Assembly (NCBI GenBank): GCA_944384725.1
Contig: CALWUJ010000001.1
Span: 104,138 to 168,137, forward strand
Direction: 5' to 3'
Length of the DNA stretch: 64,000 bases
Source of the DNA: an uncultured Agathobaculum sp.
Lineage (GTDB): Bacteria; Bacillota; Clostridia; Oscillospirales; Butyricicoccaceae
Below, one piece after another: positions 42,197 to 51,329 of the stretch (the stretch's first letter is position 1; each line of letters opens with the position of its first letter). The notes below the pieces were generated by a model. The model had not been told where the DNA came from and did not search any database. It was given only the letters and a program-made list of their open reading frames with translations. The position numbers and the translations under genes are program-made.

Positions 42197-43495
42197 ATGC
42201 GAAACCTGTTATCTTTTGTTTTTGGTCTGTTTTCCCGACTGCTGTACGGGCTGGTCCATACCGTACTGCTGCTGGATCGGCTGATCTGCCTGCTGTATGA
42301 TCTGCCACTCTGGTCGGCCATCGGACGCGCTGTGCGCACCGCCGGACGACAACGTGCAGTCTGTGCGCTTGCCGTGTTTGTGCCATTATTTTTTGTCCCC
42401 AGCGCACTGCTTACGCAAACCGGCACGATGATCTATGCCAATGATCGTCCGCTTGGACTGGTAGAAAATTCGGACACGCTGTCCGCAGCGGTAGCAGAAA
42501 TTGAACAAAGCGCCTCTTCCCTGTCGGACGAAGCATATACCCTGCCTGTCTCGATCGAAACCCGCACGCTGCGCGCGCCTGCATCTCAATTCCTGACCGA
42601 AGAGGAACTCAAAAATGACTTGATCGGAGCCAGCGGAGAACTGGATACACTGGCGGTCATCTCGGTCGACGGCGAACGCGCCGGTGTATGTCGTTCCGCT
42701 GAGGATGCGCAAGCGCTGCTCGACCGGGTGAAAGCTCAATATACCACTGCGGCAGACGAAAATACCGACTTCCTGCAAGCCGTCCGAGTGGATGAAGTCG
42801 TGGCGGAAACTGCACTGGTTTCCGACCTATCTACGCTGTATGAGGAATTATCCCCGCGCCTCGATGTAACCTCTACCCGTGCAGTGACCTACACCGAGTC
42901 CATCCCCTATGAAACCATCACACGCGAAAACGATGAGTTGGATCAAACCTACTGCGCCACCATTCAGGAAGGCTGCGAAGGCGAAGCTGTAGTCACGGCG
43001 GAGATCCAGACCGTGGACGGTCAGGAGCATGGACGCACCATTCTGGAGCGCACGGTGCTGAGCAACGCCACCGACGAGATCATTGAAGTCGGCACGCGCA
43101 ACATTGGTATCGGCACAGGCGAATTTATGGTGCCTATCAGCAATTACACCTTTACTTCGGGCTTCAAATGGCGCTGGGGCAAGCTGCACAGCGGTGTCGA
43201 TCTGGCGGCTGACGAGGGAACGCCCATCTATGCCGCAGACAATGGCAAGGTGATCGTAGCCGAGGACTCGGGCAACGGCTACGGCAACTATATCATCCTC
43301 GATCATCAGAACGGTTATAAAACCCTGTACGGACACAACTCCCAGCTGTTGGTTTCAGTCGGTGACATTGTTGCCAAGGGCGACAAAATCGCGCTTTCCG
43401 GCAACACCGGCAACTCCACCGGCCCACACCTGCATTTTGAAGTCCATGTGGGTGATGAAAAGGTTGACCCCCAGCAATATATCAGCATTGCCTGA
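42197..43495 (+). CDS. M23 metallopeptidase with G5 domain
   Basis: Cell-wall endopeptidase. The ATG at 42197 starts a plausible protein (432 residues), though the nearest Shine-Dalgarno (GGGGAGG) is ~21 bases off; a TTG at 42149 is an alternative. Residues ~1-70 hold amphipathic segments and one membrane helix (AVCALAVFVPLFFVPSALL); ~75-230 is a domain of unknown fold; a G5 domain follows (ESIPYETITREND to ILERTVLSNATDEIIEVG); the M23 domain ends it with metal ligands in HSGVDLAADEG and HLHFEVHVG. It cleaves peptidoglycan cross-links outside the membrane. Confidence 0.9.
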   Translation: MRNLLSFVFGLFSRLLYGLVHTVLLLDRLICLLYDLPLWSAIGRAVRTAGRQRAVCALAVFVPLFFVPSALLTQTGTMIYANDRPLGLVENSDTLSAAVAEIEQSASSLSDEAYTLPVSIETRTLRAPASQFLTEEELKNDLIGASGELDTLAVISVDGERAGVCRSAEDAQALLDRVKAQYTTAADENTDFLQAVRVDEVVAETALVSDLSTLYEELSPRLDVTSTRAVTYTESIPYETITRENDELDQTYCATIQEGCEGEAVVTAEIQTVDGQEHGRTILERTVLSNATDEIIEVGTRNIGIGTGEFMVPISNYTFTSGFKWRWGKLHSGVDLAADEGTPIYAADNGKVIVAEDSGNGYGNYIILDHQNGYKTLYGHNSQLLVSVGDIVAKGDKIALSGNTGNSTGPHLHFEVHVGDEKVDPQQYISIA

Positions 43496-43501
43496 AACAC
43501 A

Positions 43502-43538
43502 AAAACGAGCCGCTAAAAAACGGCTCGTTTTATTTTTT
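43502..43538 (+). terminator. Terminator of the M23 peptidase gene
   Basis: Perfect 11-bp stem AAAACGAGCCG (43502-43512 with 43521-43531) with ATTTTTT after it. The left-hand A-run makes it usable from the minus side too. Confidence 0.85.
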
Positions 43539-43554
43539 CTTGTTCACAAACCTA

Positions 43555-44109
43555 TCAGGTTCGGATGCGCGCCCCCATTTCCGCGCTGGCATGGCTGAGC
43601 ACCGGAAGCAGCACCGCACATACGATCACACCCGCAAGCCCCTGCACCAGATTGAACGGCACACCGGCCAGCACAGCCGTTGCCGCAGCGCTGGCCGCGC
43701 TGCCCGCAAGCAGTTCCATGCCGACTTCATATGCAAAATAGCCTGCGACCATCACAAGCTCCGCCGGAATCCCGCACAGTGCTACACGCACCGGCGTGGA
43801 CATATGTTCCCGCTTCACCATATGGTGGTACAGCCAGCCGCCAACCAACGCGGTCAGCGCTTTAATGGCAAACGTTCCCGGCACCCACGCCATATAACCG
43901 CCAAACAGATCCGCCAGCATGGAACCAATGCCTGCGGCAACCGCACCCAGACCCGGCCCGAGCAGAATGCCGCAAATCAGCACCATACCGTCGCCCAGAT
44001 GAATGTAGCCCAGTGTCGGCGTAGGAATCCGGATCACCATTGTGGCAACAGTAGTCAGGGCAGCAAGCAGCGCAGCTGTGATGATGGTTTTGGTTTTATG
44101 AGTCGCCAT
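43555..44109 (-). CDS. ECF transporter S component
   Basis: A 184-residue membrane protein with six hydrophobic segments and the pattern TLGYIHLGDGMVLICGILLGPGLGAVAAGIGSMLADLFGG, typical of vitamin-binding S components of energy-coupling factor transporters. The shared ATPase and T subunits are not in the window. The vitamin cannot be told from sequence by eye, and no riboswitch is apparent upstream. Single gene. Confidence 0.85.
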   Translation of the reverse strand: MATHKTKTIITAALLAALTTVATMVIRIPTPTLGYIHLGDGMVLICGILLGPGLGAVAAGIGSMLADLFGGYMAWVPGTFAIKALTALVGGWLYHHMVKREHMSTPVRVALCGIPAELVMVAGYFAYEVGMELLAGSAASAAATAVLAGVPFNLVQGLAGVIVCAVLLPVLSHASAEMGARIRT

Positions 44110-44217
44110 ATTGAAACGCCTTCTTTCAATGGATTGCTTTTGATGTTCCTATTATAGTTTGCTCGTGGCATTTGAAAAAGCGCCAGTTTTTGCATTTTAT
44201 ACAATGCCAGATTGCCG

Positions 44218-44248
44218 TAAAAAAACAGCCGCCCATCGGGCGGCTGTT
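44218..44248 (-). terminator. Terminator of the butyryl-CoA:acetate CoA-transferase gene
   Basis: Perfect 11-bp stem AACAGCCGCCC (44224-44234 with 44238-44248); on the minus strand it is followed by TTTTTTT. Confidence 0.88.
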
Positions 44249-44273
44249 CTTCTAAACATCCTAATTTTTCGGT

Positions 44274-45614
44274 TTAGCGCTTGTTGGAACGCTTCCAGAT
44301 GTGCATTTTCTCCGCATCTGCGATCAGCTGCTCGCGGAAGTCCGGATGCGCTACCGAAATCAGCGCCTCAGCGCGCTGCCACATGGACATGCCCTTGAGG
44401 TTGACCATGCCATACTCGGTCACGATATAATGGGTAGTCGTGCGCGGATCGGTCACGGTCGAGCCATTTGCCAGCGTCGGACGAATGCGGGATGCAACCG
44501 TGCCGTCCTTCTGCTTGAAAGTCGAGGACAGGCAGATGAAGCTCTTGCCGCCCTTAGACAGGTAAGCACCCATAACGAAGTCCAGCTGGCCGCCCGTACC
44601 GGAAATCTGCTTGGTACCGGCAGACTCGGCGTTGACCTGACCGTATAGGTCGACATCAACAGCATTGTTGATCGAAATAAAGTTATCAATGCCTGCGATC
44701 ACATGCACATCGTTGGTGTAATCAACCGGCATGGAAGCGCACTCCGGGTTGTTATCCAGATAATCGTACAGCTTCTTGGTGCCCGCAGCGAACGCATACG
44801 CCTGACGGCCGCGGTCGATATTCTTGTTGCGGCCCGTGATCTTGCCTGCATTGGCAATGTCTACGAATGCATCGACGTACATTTCGGTGTGTACGCCCAG
44901 ATCTTTCAGGTCGGACTCCGCGATCATCGCACCGATGGTGTTCGGCATGCCGCCGATGCCCAACTGCAGGCAAGCACCGTTCGGAATCTCCGGCACGATC
45001 AGCTCCGCAACCTTGCGATCTGCGTCAGTTGCCGCAGCCGCTCCCATCTCAGGCATGGGCGCATTATTTCCCAGGACAATCATATCCACTTCGGAAACAT
45101 GAATGCAGTCCTCCATACCGCCCAGGCAGCGCGGCATGTTTTCGTTTACTTCGACAATAATCTTATCCGCTACGTCGCAAATTGCGCGCAGATGCGATGC
45201 CTGCGGGCCAAAGCTGAAGAAGCCGTGGCTGTCCATCGGCGCCACCTGCAGCATGGCAACATCCAAATGACCGATGCTCTCGCGGTAGTAACGCGGCAGC
45301 TCGGAATAACGAATCGGGCTATAAAAACCCGCACCAGTGGCGATGAACTTACGCTCCACGCCCGACATATGCCACGAATTCCAAGTCATATGGGCTGCGG
45401 GATCTTCGATCTTATAGATTTCGGGGACACGCATCAAAACGCCGCCGCGGAAGTTAACGTCGGTCAATTCCGGCAAACGCTTTGCCATTGCCTGATCGAG
45501 CACGTCCGGCGTGCCGACACACCAGCCATAATCCACCCAGTCACCCGACTTAACGACCTTGACCGCTTCCTCTGCCGTTGTCAATTTACTCTGATAAAGT
45601 GCTGTGTAATCCAT
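44274..45614 (-). CDS. but: Butyryl-CoA:acetate CoA-transferase family
   Basis: Last step of butyrate formation: moves CoA from butyryl-CoA to acetate. The ATG at 45614 with GGAGG 9 bases upstream gives 446 residues. [28 protein letters not shown]-like [14 protein letters not shown], the region [19 protein letters not shown], and [24 protein letters not shown] (the GGQxDF motif used to define but genes) are all present. 4-hydroxybutyrate CoA-transferases are close relatives, and with abfD nearby it may also act on 4-hydroxybutyrate. A strong promoter and a Rex-like site precede it. Confidence 0.88.
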   Translation of the reverse strand: MDYTALYQSKLTTAEEAVKVVKSGDWVDYGWCVGTPDVLDQAMAKRLPELTDVNFRGGVLMRVPEIYKIEDPAAHMTWNSWHMSGVERKFIATGAGFYSPIRYSELPRYYRESIGHLDVAMLQVAPMDSHGFFSFGPQASHLRAICDVADKIIVEVNENMPRCLGGMEDCIHVSEVDMIVLGNNAPMPEMGAAAATDADRKVAELIVPEIPNGACLQLGIGGMPNTIGAMIAESDLKDLGVHTEMYVDAFVDIANAGKITGRNKNIDRGRQAYAFAAGTKKLYDYLDNNPECASMPVDYTNDVHVIAGIDNFISINNAVDVDLYGQVNAESAGTKQISGTGGQLDFVMGAYLSKGGKSFICLSSTFKQKDGTVASRIRPTLANGSTVTDPRTTTHYIVTEYGMVNLKGMSMWQRAEALISVAHPDFREQLIADAEKMHIWKRSNKR

Positions 45615-45632
45615 TTTGCCACAACCTCCATA

Positions 45633-45650
45633 TTGTCTATTCTTTAACAA
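45633..45650 (-). promoter_or_regulatory. Imperfect Rex-like operator before but
   Basis: TTGTCTATTCTTTAACAA matches the Rex consensus TTGTTAA-N4-TTAACAA at 12 of 14 fixed positions, with the right half perfect. It lies just past the predicted start of transcription (about 45653), where a bound repressor would block elongation or initiation. Confidence 0.55.
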
Positions 45651-45659
45651 TCTTAATTC

Positions 45660-45688
45660 ATTATACTATATCCGCATATACAGGTCAA
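45660..45688 (-). promoter_or_regulatory. Strong sigma-A promoter of but
   Basis: Minus strand: TTGACC (45683-45688), 17 bp, perfect TATAAT (45660-45665). Confidence 0.85.
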
Positions 45689-45742
45689 GCGGAGGTTTGT
45701 ATTACGCCAAAACATTCTCAGAATACTCCCAAAAAGTTTTCC

Positions 45743-45770
45743 TTGATTTTCTGAAATAAAGTGGTACAAT
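45743..45770 (+). promoter_or_regulatory. Sigma-A promoter of the amino-acid ABC transporter operon
   Basis: TTGATT (45743-45748), 16 bp, TACAAT (45765-45770), about 50 bases before the binding-protein gene. Confidence 0.7.
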
Positions 45771-45822
45771 GGTAAATGACTTTCACAGCATAGTGCGATA
45801 AAGTATTTAAGGAGGGTCCCTT

Positions 45823-46668
45823 ATGAAAATCAAAAAGCTTTTGGCGCTGCTGCTTGCCGGCGCGATGAGCGCTTCCCTGCTGGCCGGCTGCGGCGGCGGA
45901 AAAAACGAAGATGCGGCTGCGAATAACGGCGGCGGCGCCGGCACAGAAACCGCCAGCGATCTGGCCTATGTGCAGGATAAAGGCAATATGATCATCGGCT
46001 ACACCGTTTACGAACCGATGAACTACACCGACGAGAACGGTGAATTCACCGGTTTTGATACGGAATTTGCCAAGGCGGTCTGCGAAAAGCTGGGCGTTGA
46101 GCCGGAGTTCGTCGAGATCGACTGGGGCACCAAGGTGATCGAGCTGGACGCAAAGAGCATCGACTGCATCTGGAACGGCATGACCATCACGGATGATTTG
46201 AAGGAAAACATCTCGGTTTCCGATCCGTATGTCAAGAATATGCAGGTTGTTATCATCAAGGACAGCAACAAGGATAAGTTTACCGATACCGCTTCGCTGG
46301 CGGGCGCGAATCTGGTAGCTGAGGCGGGTTCGGCTGGTCAATCTGCGATTGAGGCGGACGAAAACCTGTCGCAGGCCAATCTGACCACCGTGACCAAGCA
46401 GACCGACGCTCTGCTCGAAATCGAGTCCGGCGCATCTGACGCGGCTGTACTTGACTGGACGCTTGCCAAGAGCATGATCGGCGAAGGCACGGATTTTGCC
46501 GACCTGATGATGATCGACGGCGCAGAACTGTCGGTCGAAGAATACGGCATTGGCTTCCGCAAGGACAGCGATCTCTGCACCAAGGTCAACGAGATCATGA
46601 ACGAACTGGTTGAGGATGGCACTCTGCCTGCACTGGCTGAGAAATACGGCCTGAGCTTGGCGGAATAA
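45823..46668 (+). CDS. Amino-acid ABC transporter substrate-binding lipoprotein
   Basis: A 281-residue family 3 solute-binding protein: signal peptide with lipobox LLAGC (Cys ~25), then a Gly/Asn linker, then IIGYTVYEPMNYTDENGEFTGFDTEFAKAVCEKLGVEPEFVEIDW, the typical start of polar amino-acid binding proteins, and the hinge and ligand segments ILDGM-like IDCIWNGMTIT and AEAGSAGQSAIE. Good AAGGAGGG before the ATG. The amino acid is not identified. First gene of a three-gene operon with a permease and ATPase. Confidence 0.93.
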   Translation: MKIKKLLALLLAGAMSASLLAGCGGGKNEDAAANNGGGAGTETASDLAYVQDKGNMIIGYTVYEPMNYTDENGEFTGFDTEFAKAVCEKLGVEPEFVEIDWGTKVIELDAKSIDCIWNGMTITDDLKENISVSDPYVKNMQVVIIKDSNKDKFTDTASLAGANLVAEAGSAGQSAIEADENLSQANLTTVTKQTDALLEIESGASDAAVLDWTLAKSMIGEGTDFADLMMIDGAELSVEEYGIGFRKDSDLCTKVNEIMNELVEDGTLPALAEKYGLSLAE

Positions 46669-46756
46669 GGAATTGTAACATAAGAAAATCAAGGCTGACG
46701 GGACAGCATTTTCATGCTGCCCCGCCTACCTTTGTTTGGGGAAAGGGTATTTTTAC

Positions 46757-47401
46757 ATGTCTGCGTCTGTCATTTTTACCAGCCTGACAAAAACCTTTGG
46801 CATCAACTGCCAGATTTTTTTCGTCACGCTGCTGTTTGCGCTCCCGCTCGGGCTGATTATTTCGTTCGGCTCGATGAGCCGCTTTGCGCCACTACGCGCT
46901 ATCGTCAAAACTTTTGTCTGGATTATCCGCGGCACGCCGCTGATGCTGCAAATCATCGTCATTTTCTATGGTCCCGGTTTGCTCTGGGACGGCGATCTGC
47001 TGCCGCGCTTGACCGCTGTCTGCGTGGCATTTATCATCAACTACGCCTGCTACTTCTCGGAAATTTACCGTGGCGGTATCCAGTCCATCCCGCGCGGTCA
47101 ATATGAAGCCGGACAGGTACTCGGCATGACCAAGAGCCAGATCTTCTTCAAGGTCACGCTTTTGCAGGTCATCAAGCGCGTGATCCCGCCCATGGGCAAC
47201 GAGTTTATGACGCTTATCAAGGATACCGCGCTGGCCAATGTCATTGCCACCAAGGAAATCATCATGATGAGCAAAGAATACGCCACCAAGGGCCTAATCT
47301 GGCCGCTGTTCTCCACTGCCCTGTTCTTCCTGCTGTTCTGCGGCATTCTGACGCTGCTGTTCGGCTGGCTGGAAAAGAAAATGGACTATTTCCGCGTATA
47401 A
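46757..47401 (+). CDS. Amino-acid ABC transporter permease
   Basis: A 214-residue HisMQ-type permease. The ATG at 46757 is 9 bases after AAAGGG. Five hydrophobic segments and the EAA loop EAGQVLGMTKSQIFFKVTLLQVIKRVIPPMGNEF, which contacts the ATPase, are clear; WIIRGTPLMLQIIVIFYG is the conserved RGTP segment. A single permease gene implies a homodimeric channel. Confidence 0.93.
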   Translation: MSASVIFTSLTKTFGINCQIFFVTLLFALPLGLIISFGSMSRFAPLRAIVKTFVWIIRGTPLMLQIIVIFYGPGLLWDGDLLPRLTAVCVAFIINYACYFSEIYRGGIQSIPRGQYEAGQVLGMTKSQIFFKVTLLQVIKRVIPPMGNEFMTLIKDTALANVIATKEIIMMSKEYATKGLIWPLFSTALFFLLFCGILTLLFGWLEKKMDYFRV

Positions 47402-47413
47402 GGAGGTGCCGAA

Positions 47414-48202
47414 ATGCCTATTTTGGAAGTACAAAACATCAACAAGAGCTTCGGCTCCACCAAGGTGCTCAATGATATCAGCTTTTCGCTTGAGCGCGGC
47501 AAAGCGCTGGCCATCATCGGTTCGAGCGGTTCGGGCAAAACCACCCTGCTGCGCTGCCTGAACTTTCTGGAGACTCCGAACGCAGGCCGCATCATCGTCA
47601 ATGGCGAAACGCTGTTCGATGCCGCGGACCACTCCTCCAAAAGCGATGAGGAAATCCGCAAACGCCGTCTGCACTTCGGTATGGTATTCCAGTCTTTTAA
47701 CCTGTTCCCGCAGTATACCGCACTGGAAAACGTCATGCTGGCCAGCCTGCTTCTCGCCAAGGAGCGGCCGGACTACAAGCAGAACAAACGCGCAATCCAT
47801 GAGGAGATCGAGCACCACGCTATCGAGCTGCTCAGCCAGATGAGCCTGGAAGGCCGCATGAGCCACTATCCGCATCAGCTTTCCGGCGGTCAGCAGCAGC
47901 GCGTGGCAATCGCACGGGCGCTTGCGCTGCATCCCGATATCCTGTGCTTTGACGAACCGACCTCAGCGCTTGACCCTGAGCTGACCGGCGAGGTGCTCAA
48001 GGTCATCCGTTCGCTGGCTGACCAGCACACCACCATGATTATCGTCACGCACGAAATGGCGTTTGCCCGCGACGTTGCCGACCATATTCTGTTCATGGAC
48101 GGCGGCGTGATTGTGGAGCAGGGTACCCCGACCGAGCTGTTTGAAAATACCCAAAACGAGCGAACCAAGGCTTTTTTAAGTCGTTTTTCACAAAACAACT
48201 AA
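47414..48202 (+). CDS. Amino-acid ABC transporter ATPase
   Basis: A 262-residue ATPase with Walker A GSSGSGKTTLLRCLN, Q-loop FQSFNLFPQYT, signature LSGGQQQRVAIARAL, Walker B ILCFDEPTSALDPEL and switch His in IVTHEM. AAGGAGG precedes the ATG. An insertion around LLAKERPDYKQNKRAIHEEIEHH makes it slightly longer than usual. It completes the uptake system; located between but and the 4-hydroxybutyrate genes, it may import a fermentable amino acid such as glutamate, which is inference. Confidence 0.95.
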   Translation: MPILEVQNINKSFGSTKVLNDISFSLERGKALAIIGSSGSGKTTLLRCLNFLETPNAGRIIVNGETLFDAADHSSKSDEEIRKRRLHFGMVFQSFNLFPQYTALENVMLASLLLAKERPDYKQNKRAIHEEIEHHAIELLSQMSLEGRMSHYPHQLSGGQQQRVAIARALALHPDILCFDEPTSALDPELTGEVLKVIRSLADQHTTMIIVTHEMAFARDVADHILFMDGGVIVEQGTPTELFENTQNERTKAFLSRFSQNN

Positions 48203-48281
48203 AGACCAACAGTTCTTACAAAAGCTTTTCAGCACTTTCCACCAACTCCCCATTTACAAACCCTTATAAATACGATAAAAT

Positions 48282-48312
48282 AATCCCGTATTACAAAATG
48301 CGGGATTTTTTA
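48282..48312 (+). terminator. Terminator of the amino-acid ABC transporter operon
   Basis: An 11-bp stem (48282-48292 with 48297-48307, one mismatch) followed by TTTTT. The rest of the 282-bp gap holds the next promoter and no convincing gene. Confidence 0.78.
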
Positions 48313-48370
48313 TTGTCTTTTTGTACAGGAATGCTTGGTTATTTTTTGATGATTTTTTTGTTTGTTTGTG

Positions 48371-48399
48371 TTGAAGTTGTGGCATGGATTTGCTACAAT
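48371..48399 (+). promoter_or_regulatory. Sigma-A promoter of the 4-hydroxybutyrate dehydrogenase gene
   Basis: TTGAAG (48371-48376), 17 bp, TACAAT (48394-48399), with a leader of about 80 nt. Confidence 0.7.
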
Positions 48400-48484
48400 A
48401 AGAGCACAGGACAAATCTGTCCTGCCAAAGATGTAAAAGCCCGCACGGCCTTTTATAAATTTTTAGAATGGAGATGTATCAATT

Positions 48485-49666
48485 ATGGCTATGGATGCTT
48501 TCAGCGCCTCCCTGATGCAGGACAAGAGAGAGATCATCATCGCCCCGACCATTTACAAGTTTGCCAACTTCGGTGATTTTGCCGCAGAGTTCAAGCTTGG
48601 CGAGCGCGATGTTGTCCTGACCAACGAATTCATCTACAAGCCCTTCATGGAAGAGCTTGGCCTGAAGAGCAAGTTTGTTTTCCAGGAGAAGTTCGGCGCA
48701 GGCGAGCCTTCCGAAGCAATGATCGAAACCATGTACGAGGCCATTCCGTATGATTCTTATGACCGCGTTATCGCTGTTGGCGGCGGCGCTATCATGGACC
48801 TGTGCAAGCTGCTCGGCTGCAAGCGCCCATCCTCTGTACATGAGCTGTACTTCAAGCGCGAGCCCGTTGTACATGAGAAGGAAGTTATCGCTATCCCGAC
48901 CACCTGCGGCACCGGTTCCGAAGTAACCAACATCTCGGTTGCAATCGTTAAGGACGAGAAGGACGGCAAGCTGACCGGCGGCGAGACCAAGCTCGGTCTG
49001 GTTTCTGACGACATCATCCCGAACAAGGTTTGCCTGGTTCCGGATCTGCTCAAGACCCTGCCCTACAAGCCGTTCGCTGCTTCCGCGATCGACGCACTCA
49101 TCCACGCGACCGAGTCCTTCCTGTCCCCGCACCGCAAGACCGTTACCTCCGAGATGTACTCGGTTAAGGCAATGGAAATGATCCTCGAAGGCTTCCGCCG
49201 CATCGCACTGGAAGGCCCGGACGCTCGCATCGACTACCTCGGCGAGTTCGTTACCGCTTCCCTGTTCGCCGGCATCGCGTTCCTGAAGGCTGGCTGCGCA
49301 ACCGTTCACGGTATGTCCTTCCCGCTCGGCGGCACCTACCATGTCCCGCACGGCGAATCCAACTACGCTCTGTTCGGCAAGATCCTCGAGCTGTACAACG
49401 AGTACGAGCCGAACGGCGAGCTGGGCAAGTTCAAGGAAATCGTTGCGCGCTGCCTGGGCTGCACCAAGGACGACGCGCTGCGCACGCTGAACGTCACCCT
49501 CGAGAAGGTTCTCCCGCTCAAGCCGCTGCATGAGTACGGCTTCAAGGAAGAGGACATCAAGAGCTTCCCCGTATCGGTAGAGGCAAATCAGCAGCGTCTG
49601 ATCACCAACTCCTACCGTCCGTGGAGCATCGAACTGAGCGAGCGCGTATACCGCGAGTGCTTCTGA
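48485..49666 (+). CDS. 4-hydroxybutyrate dehydrogenase, iron-containing alcohol dehydrogenase family
   Basis: Reduces succinate semialdehyde to 4-hydroxybutyrate with NADH. The 393-residue product has the nucleotide-binding VIAVGGGAIMDLCKLLG and the metal site built from IDALIHATESFLSPH and GCATVHGMSFPLGGTYHVPHGESNYA. IPTTCGTGSEVTNISV is the family signature. The substrate is assigned from the neighbouring abfD and the close likeness to clostridial 4-hydroxybutyrate dehydrogenases; other alcohols are possible. Followed by its own strong terminator. Confidence 0.85.
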   Translation: MAMDAFSASLMQDKREIIIAPTIYKFANFGDFAAEFKLGERDVVLTNEFIYKPFMEELGLKSKFVFQEKFGAGEPSEAMIETMYEAIPYDSYDRVIAVGGGAIMDLCKLLGCKRPSSVHELYFKREPVVHEKEVIAIPTTCGTGSEVTNISVAIVKDEKDGKLTGGETKLGLVSDDIIPNKVCLVPDLLKTLPYKPFAASAIDALIHATESFLSPHRKTVTSEMYSVKAMEMILEGFRRIALEGPDARIDYLGEFVTASLFAGIAFLKAGCATVHGMSFPLGGTYHVPHGESNYALFGKILELYNEYEPNGELGKFKEIVARCLGCTKDDALRTLNVTLEKVLPLKPLHEYGFKEEDIKSFPVSVEANQQRLITNSYRPWSIELSERVYRECF

Positions 49667-49687
49667 TTTCTGTAAGCGTTTCGCCTG

Positions 49688-49726
49688 AACAGGGCGGGGA
49701 CCCCCGCGTTCCCCGCCCTGTTTTTT
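49688..49726 (+). terminator. GC-rich terminator between the dehydrogenase and abfD genes
   Basis: A perfect 13-bp stem (49688-49700 with 49710-49722) followed by TTTT and C. It would separate or reduce transcription into abfD, for which no obvious promoter is seen in the remaining 70 bp. Confidence 0.85.
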
Positions 49727-49797
49727 CTTAAAAAGGCTTTTGCCGCCATCGGCAAACCCCTCTGAAAGTTTGAAAAGAGAAAGGATACTTGATCGCT

Positions 49798-51243
49798 ATG
49801 ATGACCAAAGACCAGTACATTGAGTCCCTGCGCAAGCTCAAGCTCAATCTGTATATGTTCGGTGAAAAGGTGGAGAATCCGGTAGATAACCCGATCATCC
49901 GCCCCTCGCTTAACTCCTTTGCAGCCACCTATGAGCTGGCAGAGGACCCCCAGTACGAAGACCTGATGACCGCAACCAGCCACATCTCCGGTAAGAAGAT
50001 CAACCGTTTCACCCACATGCATCAGTCCACCGATGACCTCATCAAGAAGGTCAAGATGCAGCGTCTGCTCGGCCAGAAGACGGCTGCCTGCTTCCAGCGC
50101 TGCGTTGGTATGGACGCAATGAACGCCGTATTCTCCTCCACCTATGAGATCGACGAGGCCTGCGGCACCAAGTATCACGAGAACTTCGTCAAGTTCCTCA
50201 CCCGCGTGCAGGACGAGGACCTCGCAGTTGACGGCGCAATGACCGACGTTAAGGGCGACCGTTCTCTGGCTCCGTCCAAGCAGGCTGACCCCGACCTGTT
50301 CCTGCACGTTGTTGAGCGCACCGCTGACGGCGTATATGTCACCGGCGCAAAGGCACACCAGACCGGTTTCGTTAACTCCCATGAAGTTCTGGTCATGCCG
50401 ACCATCTCCATGCGCGAGGGCGACGAGGATTACGCGATCTCCTTTGCGGTTCCGACCGATTCCGAAGGCATCACGCTGATCTACGGCCGTCAGTCCTGCG
50501 ACACCCGCAAGACCGAGGAATATAACGACATCGACGTTGGCAACAAGGTTTACGGCGGCCACGAAGTGCTGGTCATCTTCGACCGCGTATTCGTTCCGAA
50601 CGACCGCATCTTCCTCAACGGCGAAGTCAAGTTTGCCGGCATGATCGTTGAGCGTTTCGCAGGCTATCACCGTCAGTCCTACGGCGGCTGCAAGGTTGGC
50701 GTAGGCGACGTGCTGATCGGCGCTACCGCACTGGCAGGCGATATGGCCGGCTCTGCCAAGGCGTCCCACGTCAAGGATAAGCTGATCGAAATGACCCACC
50801 TGAACGAGACCCTGTACTGCTGCGGCATCGCTTGCTCTTCTCAGGGCACCAAGACCAAGGCGGGCAACTACCTGATCGACCTGCTGCTGGCAAACGTCTG
50901 CAAGCAGAACGTCACCCGCTTCCCGTACGAAATCGCACGTCTGGCACAGGATCTGGCAGGCGGCCTGATGGTCACCCAGCCTTCTGAGGCGGATTACCGC
51001 AACCCGGTTCTCAAGCCCTACATTGAGAAGTACCTCAAGGGCGTGGCTTCCGTGCCGACCGAGGACCGCATGCGTGTATTGCGTTTGATTGAAAATATGA
51101 CGATGGGCACTGCTGCTGTCGGCTACCTGCCGGAGTCCATGCATGGCGCAGGCTCGCCCCAGGCTCAGCGCATCATGATTGCCCGTCAGTCCAATCTGGA
51201 AATGAAGAAGGAACTGGCGAAGAAGATTGCTCGTATCCAGTAA
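49798..51243 (+). CDS. abfD: 4-hydroxybutyryl-CoA dehydratase / vinylacetyl-CoA isomerase
   Basis: Radical dehydration of 4-hydroxybutyryl-CoA to crotonyl-CoA using FAD and a [4Fe-4S] cluster. I start at the ATG at 49798 (MMTKDQYIESLRKLK), matching known AbfD N-termini; a TTG at 49789 sits closer to AAAGGA. The four cluster ligands are all present: CFQRC (two Cys) and the His and Cys of GYHRQSYGGCKVG. VKMQRLLGQKTAACFQRCVGMDA and SMHGAGSPQAQRIMIAR are hallmark blocks. The product (481 residues) is slightly shorter than the clostridial enzyme because of a deletion near residue 400. Confidence 0.96.
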   Translation: MMTKDQYIESLRKLKLNLYMFGEKVENPVDNPIIRPSLNSFAATYELAEDPQYEDLMTATSHISGKKINRFTHMHQSTDDLIKKVKMQRLLGQKTAACFQRCVGMDAMNAVFSSTYEIDEACGTKYHENFVKFLTRVQDEDLAVDGAMTDVKGDRSLAPSKQADPDLFLHVVERTADGVYVTGAKAHQTGFVNSHEVLVMPTISMREGDEDYAISFAVPTDSEGITLIYGRQSCDTRKTEEYNDIDVGNKVYGGHEVLVIFDRVFVPNDRIFLNGEVKFAGMIVERFAGYHRQSYGGCKVGVGDVLIGATALAGDMAGSAKASHVKDKLIEMTHLNETLYCCGIACSSQGTKTKAGNYLIDLLLANVCKQNVTRFPYEIARLAQDLAGGLMVTQPSEADYRNPVLKPYIEKYLKGVASVPTEDRMRVLRLIENMTMGTAAVGYLPESMHGAGSPQAQRIMIARQSNLEMKKELAKKIARIQ

Positions 51244-51256
51244 TCTCTGAGCATTA

Positions 51257-51291
51257 CATAGGCACTCATGGAGCACCCGTGAGTGCCTATG
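51257..51291 (+). other. Perfect hairpin between abfD and the two-CxxC gene
   Basis: A 12-bp perfect stem CATAGGCACTCA (51257-51268) with its complement (51280-51291) and an 11-base loop, lacking a T-tract. It may be a leaky terminator or an mRNA-stabilising element ending the abfD message. Confidence 0.6.
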
Positions 51292-51329
51292 TTTGCAATT
51301 TCACTCAGCCAAAGGAGGCTCAACGCACC

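Noticed and set aside
48298-48576. Open frame of 92 codons with a hydrophobic N-terminus before the 4-hydroxybutyrate dehydrogenase gene
   Set aside because: Its start lies inside a terminator hairpin, it has no ribosome binding site, and its second half is an out-of-frame reading of the dehydrogenase gene.
49612-51276. Long minus-strand frame opposite abfD
   Set aside because: Same codon-bias shadow; abfD with all cluster ligands is on the plus strand.
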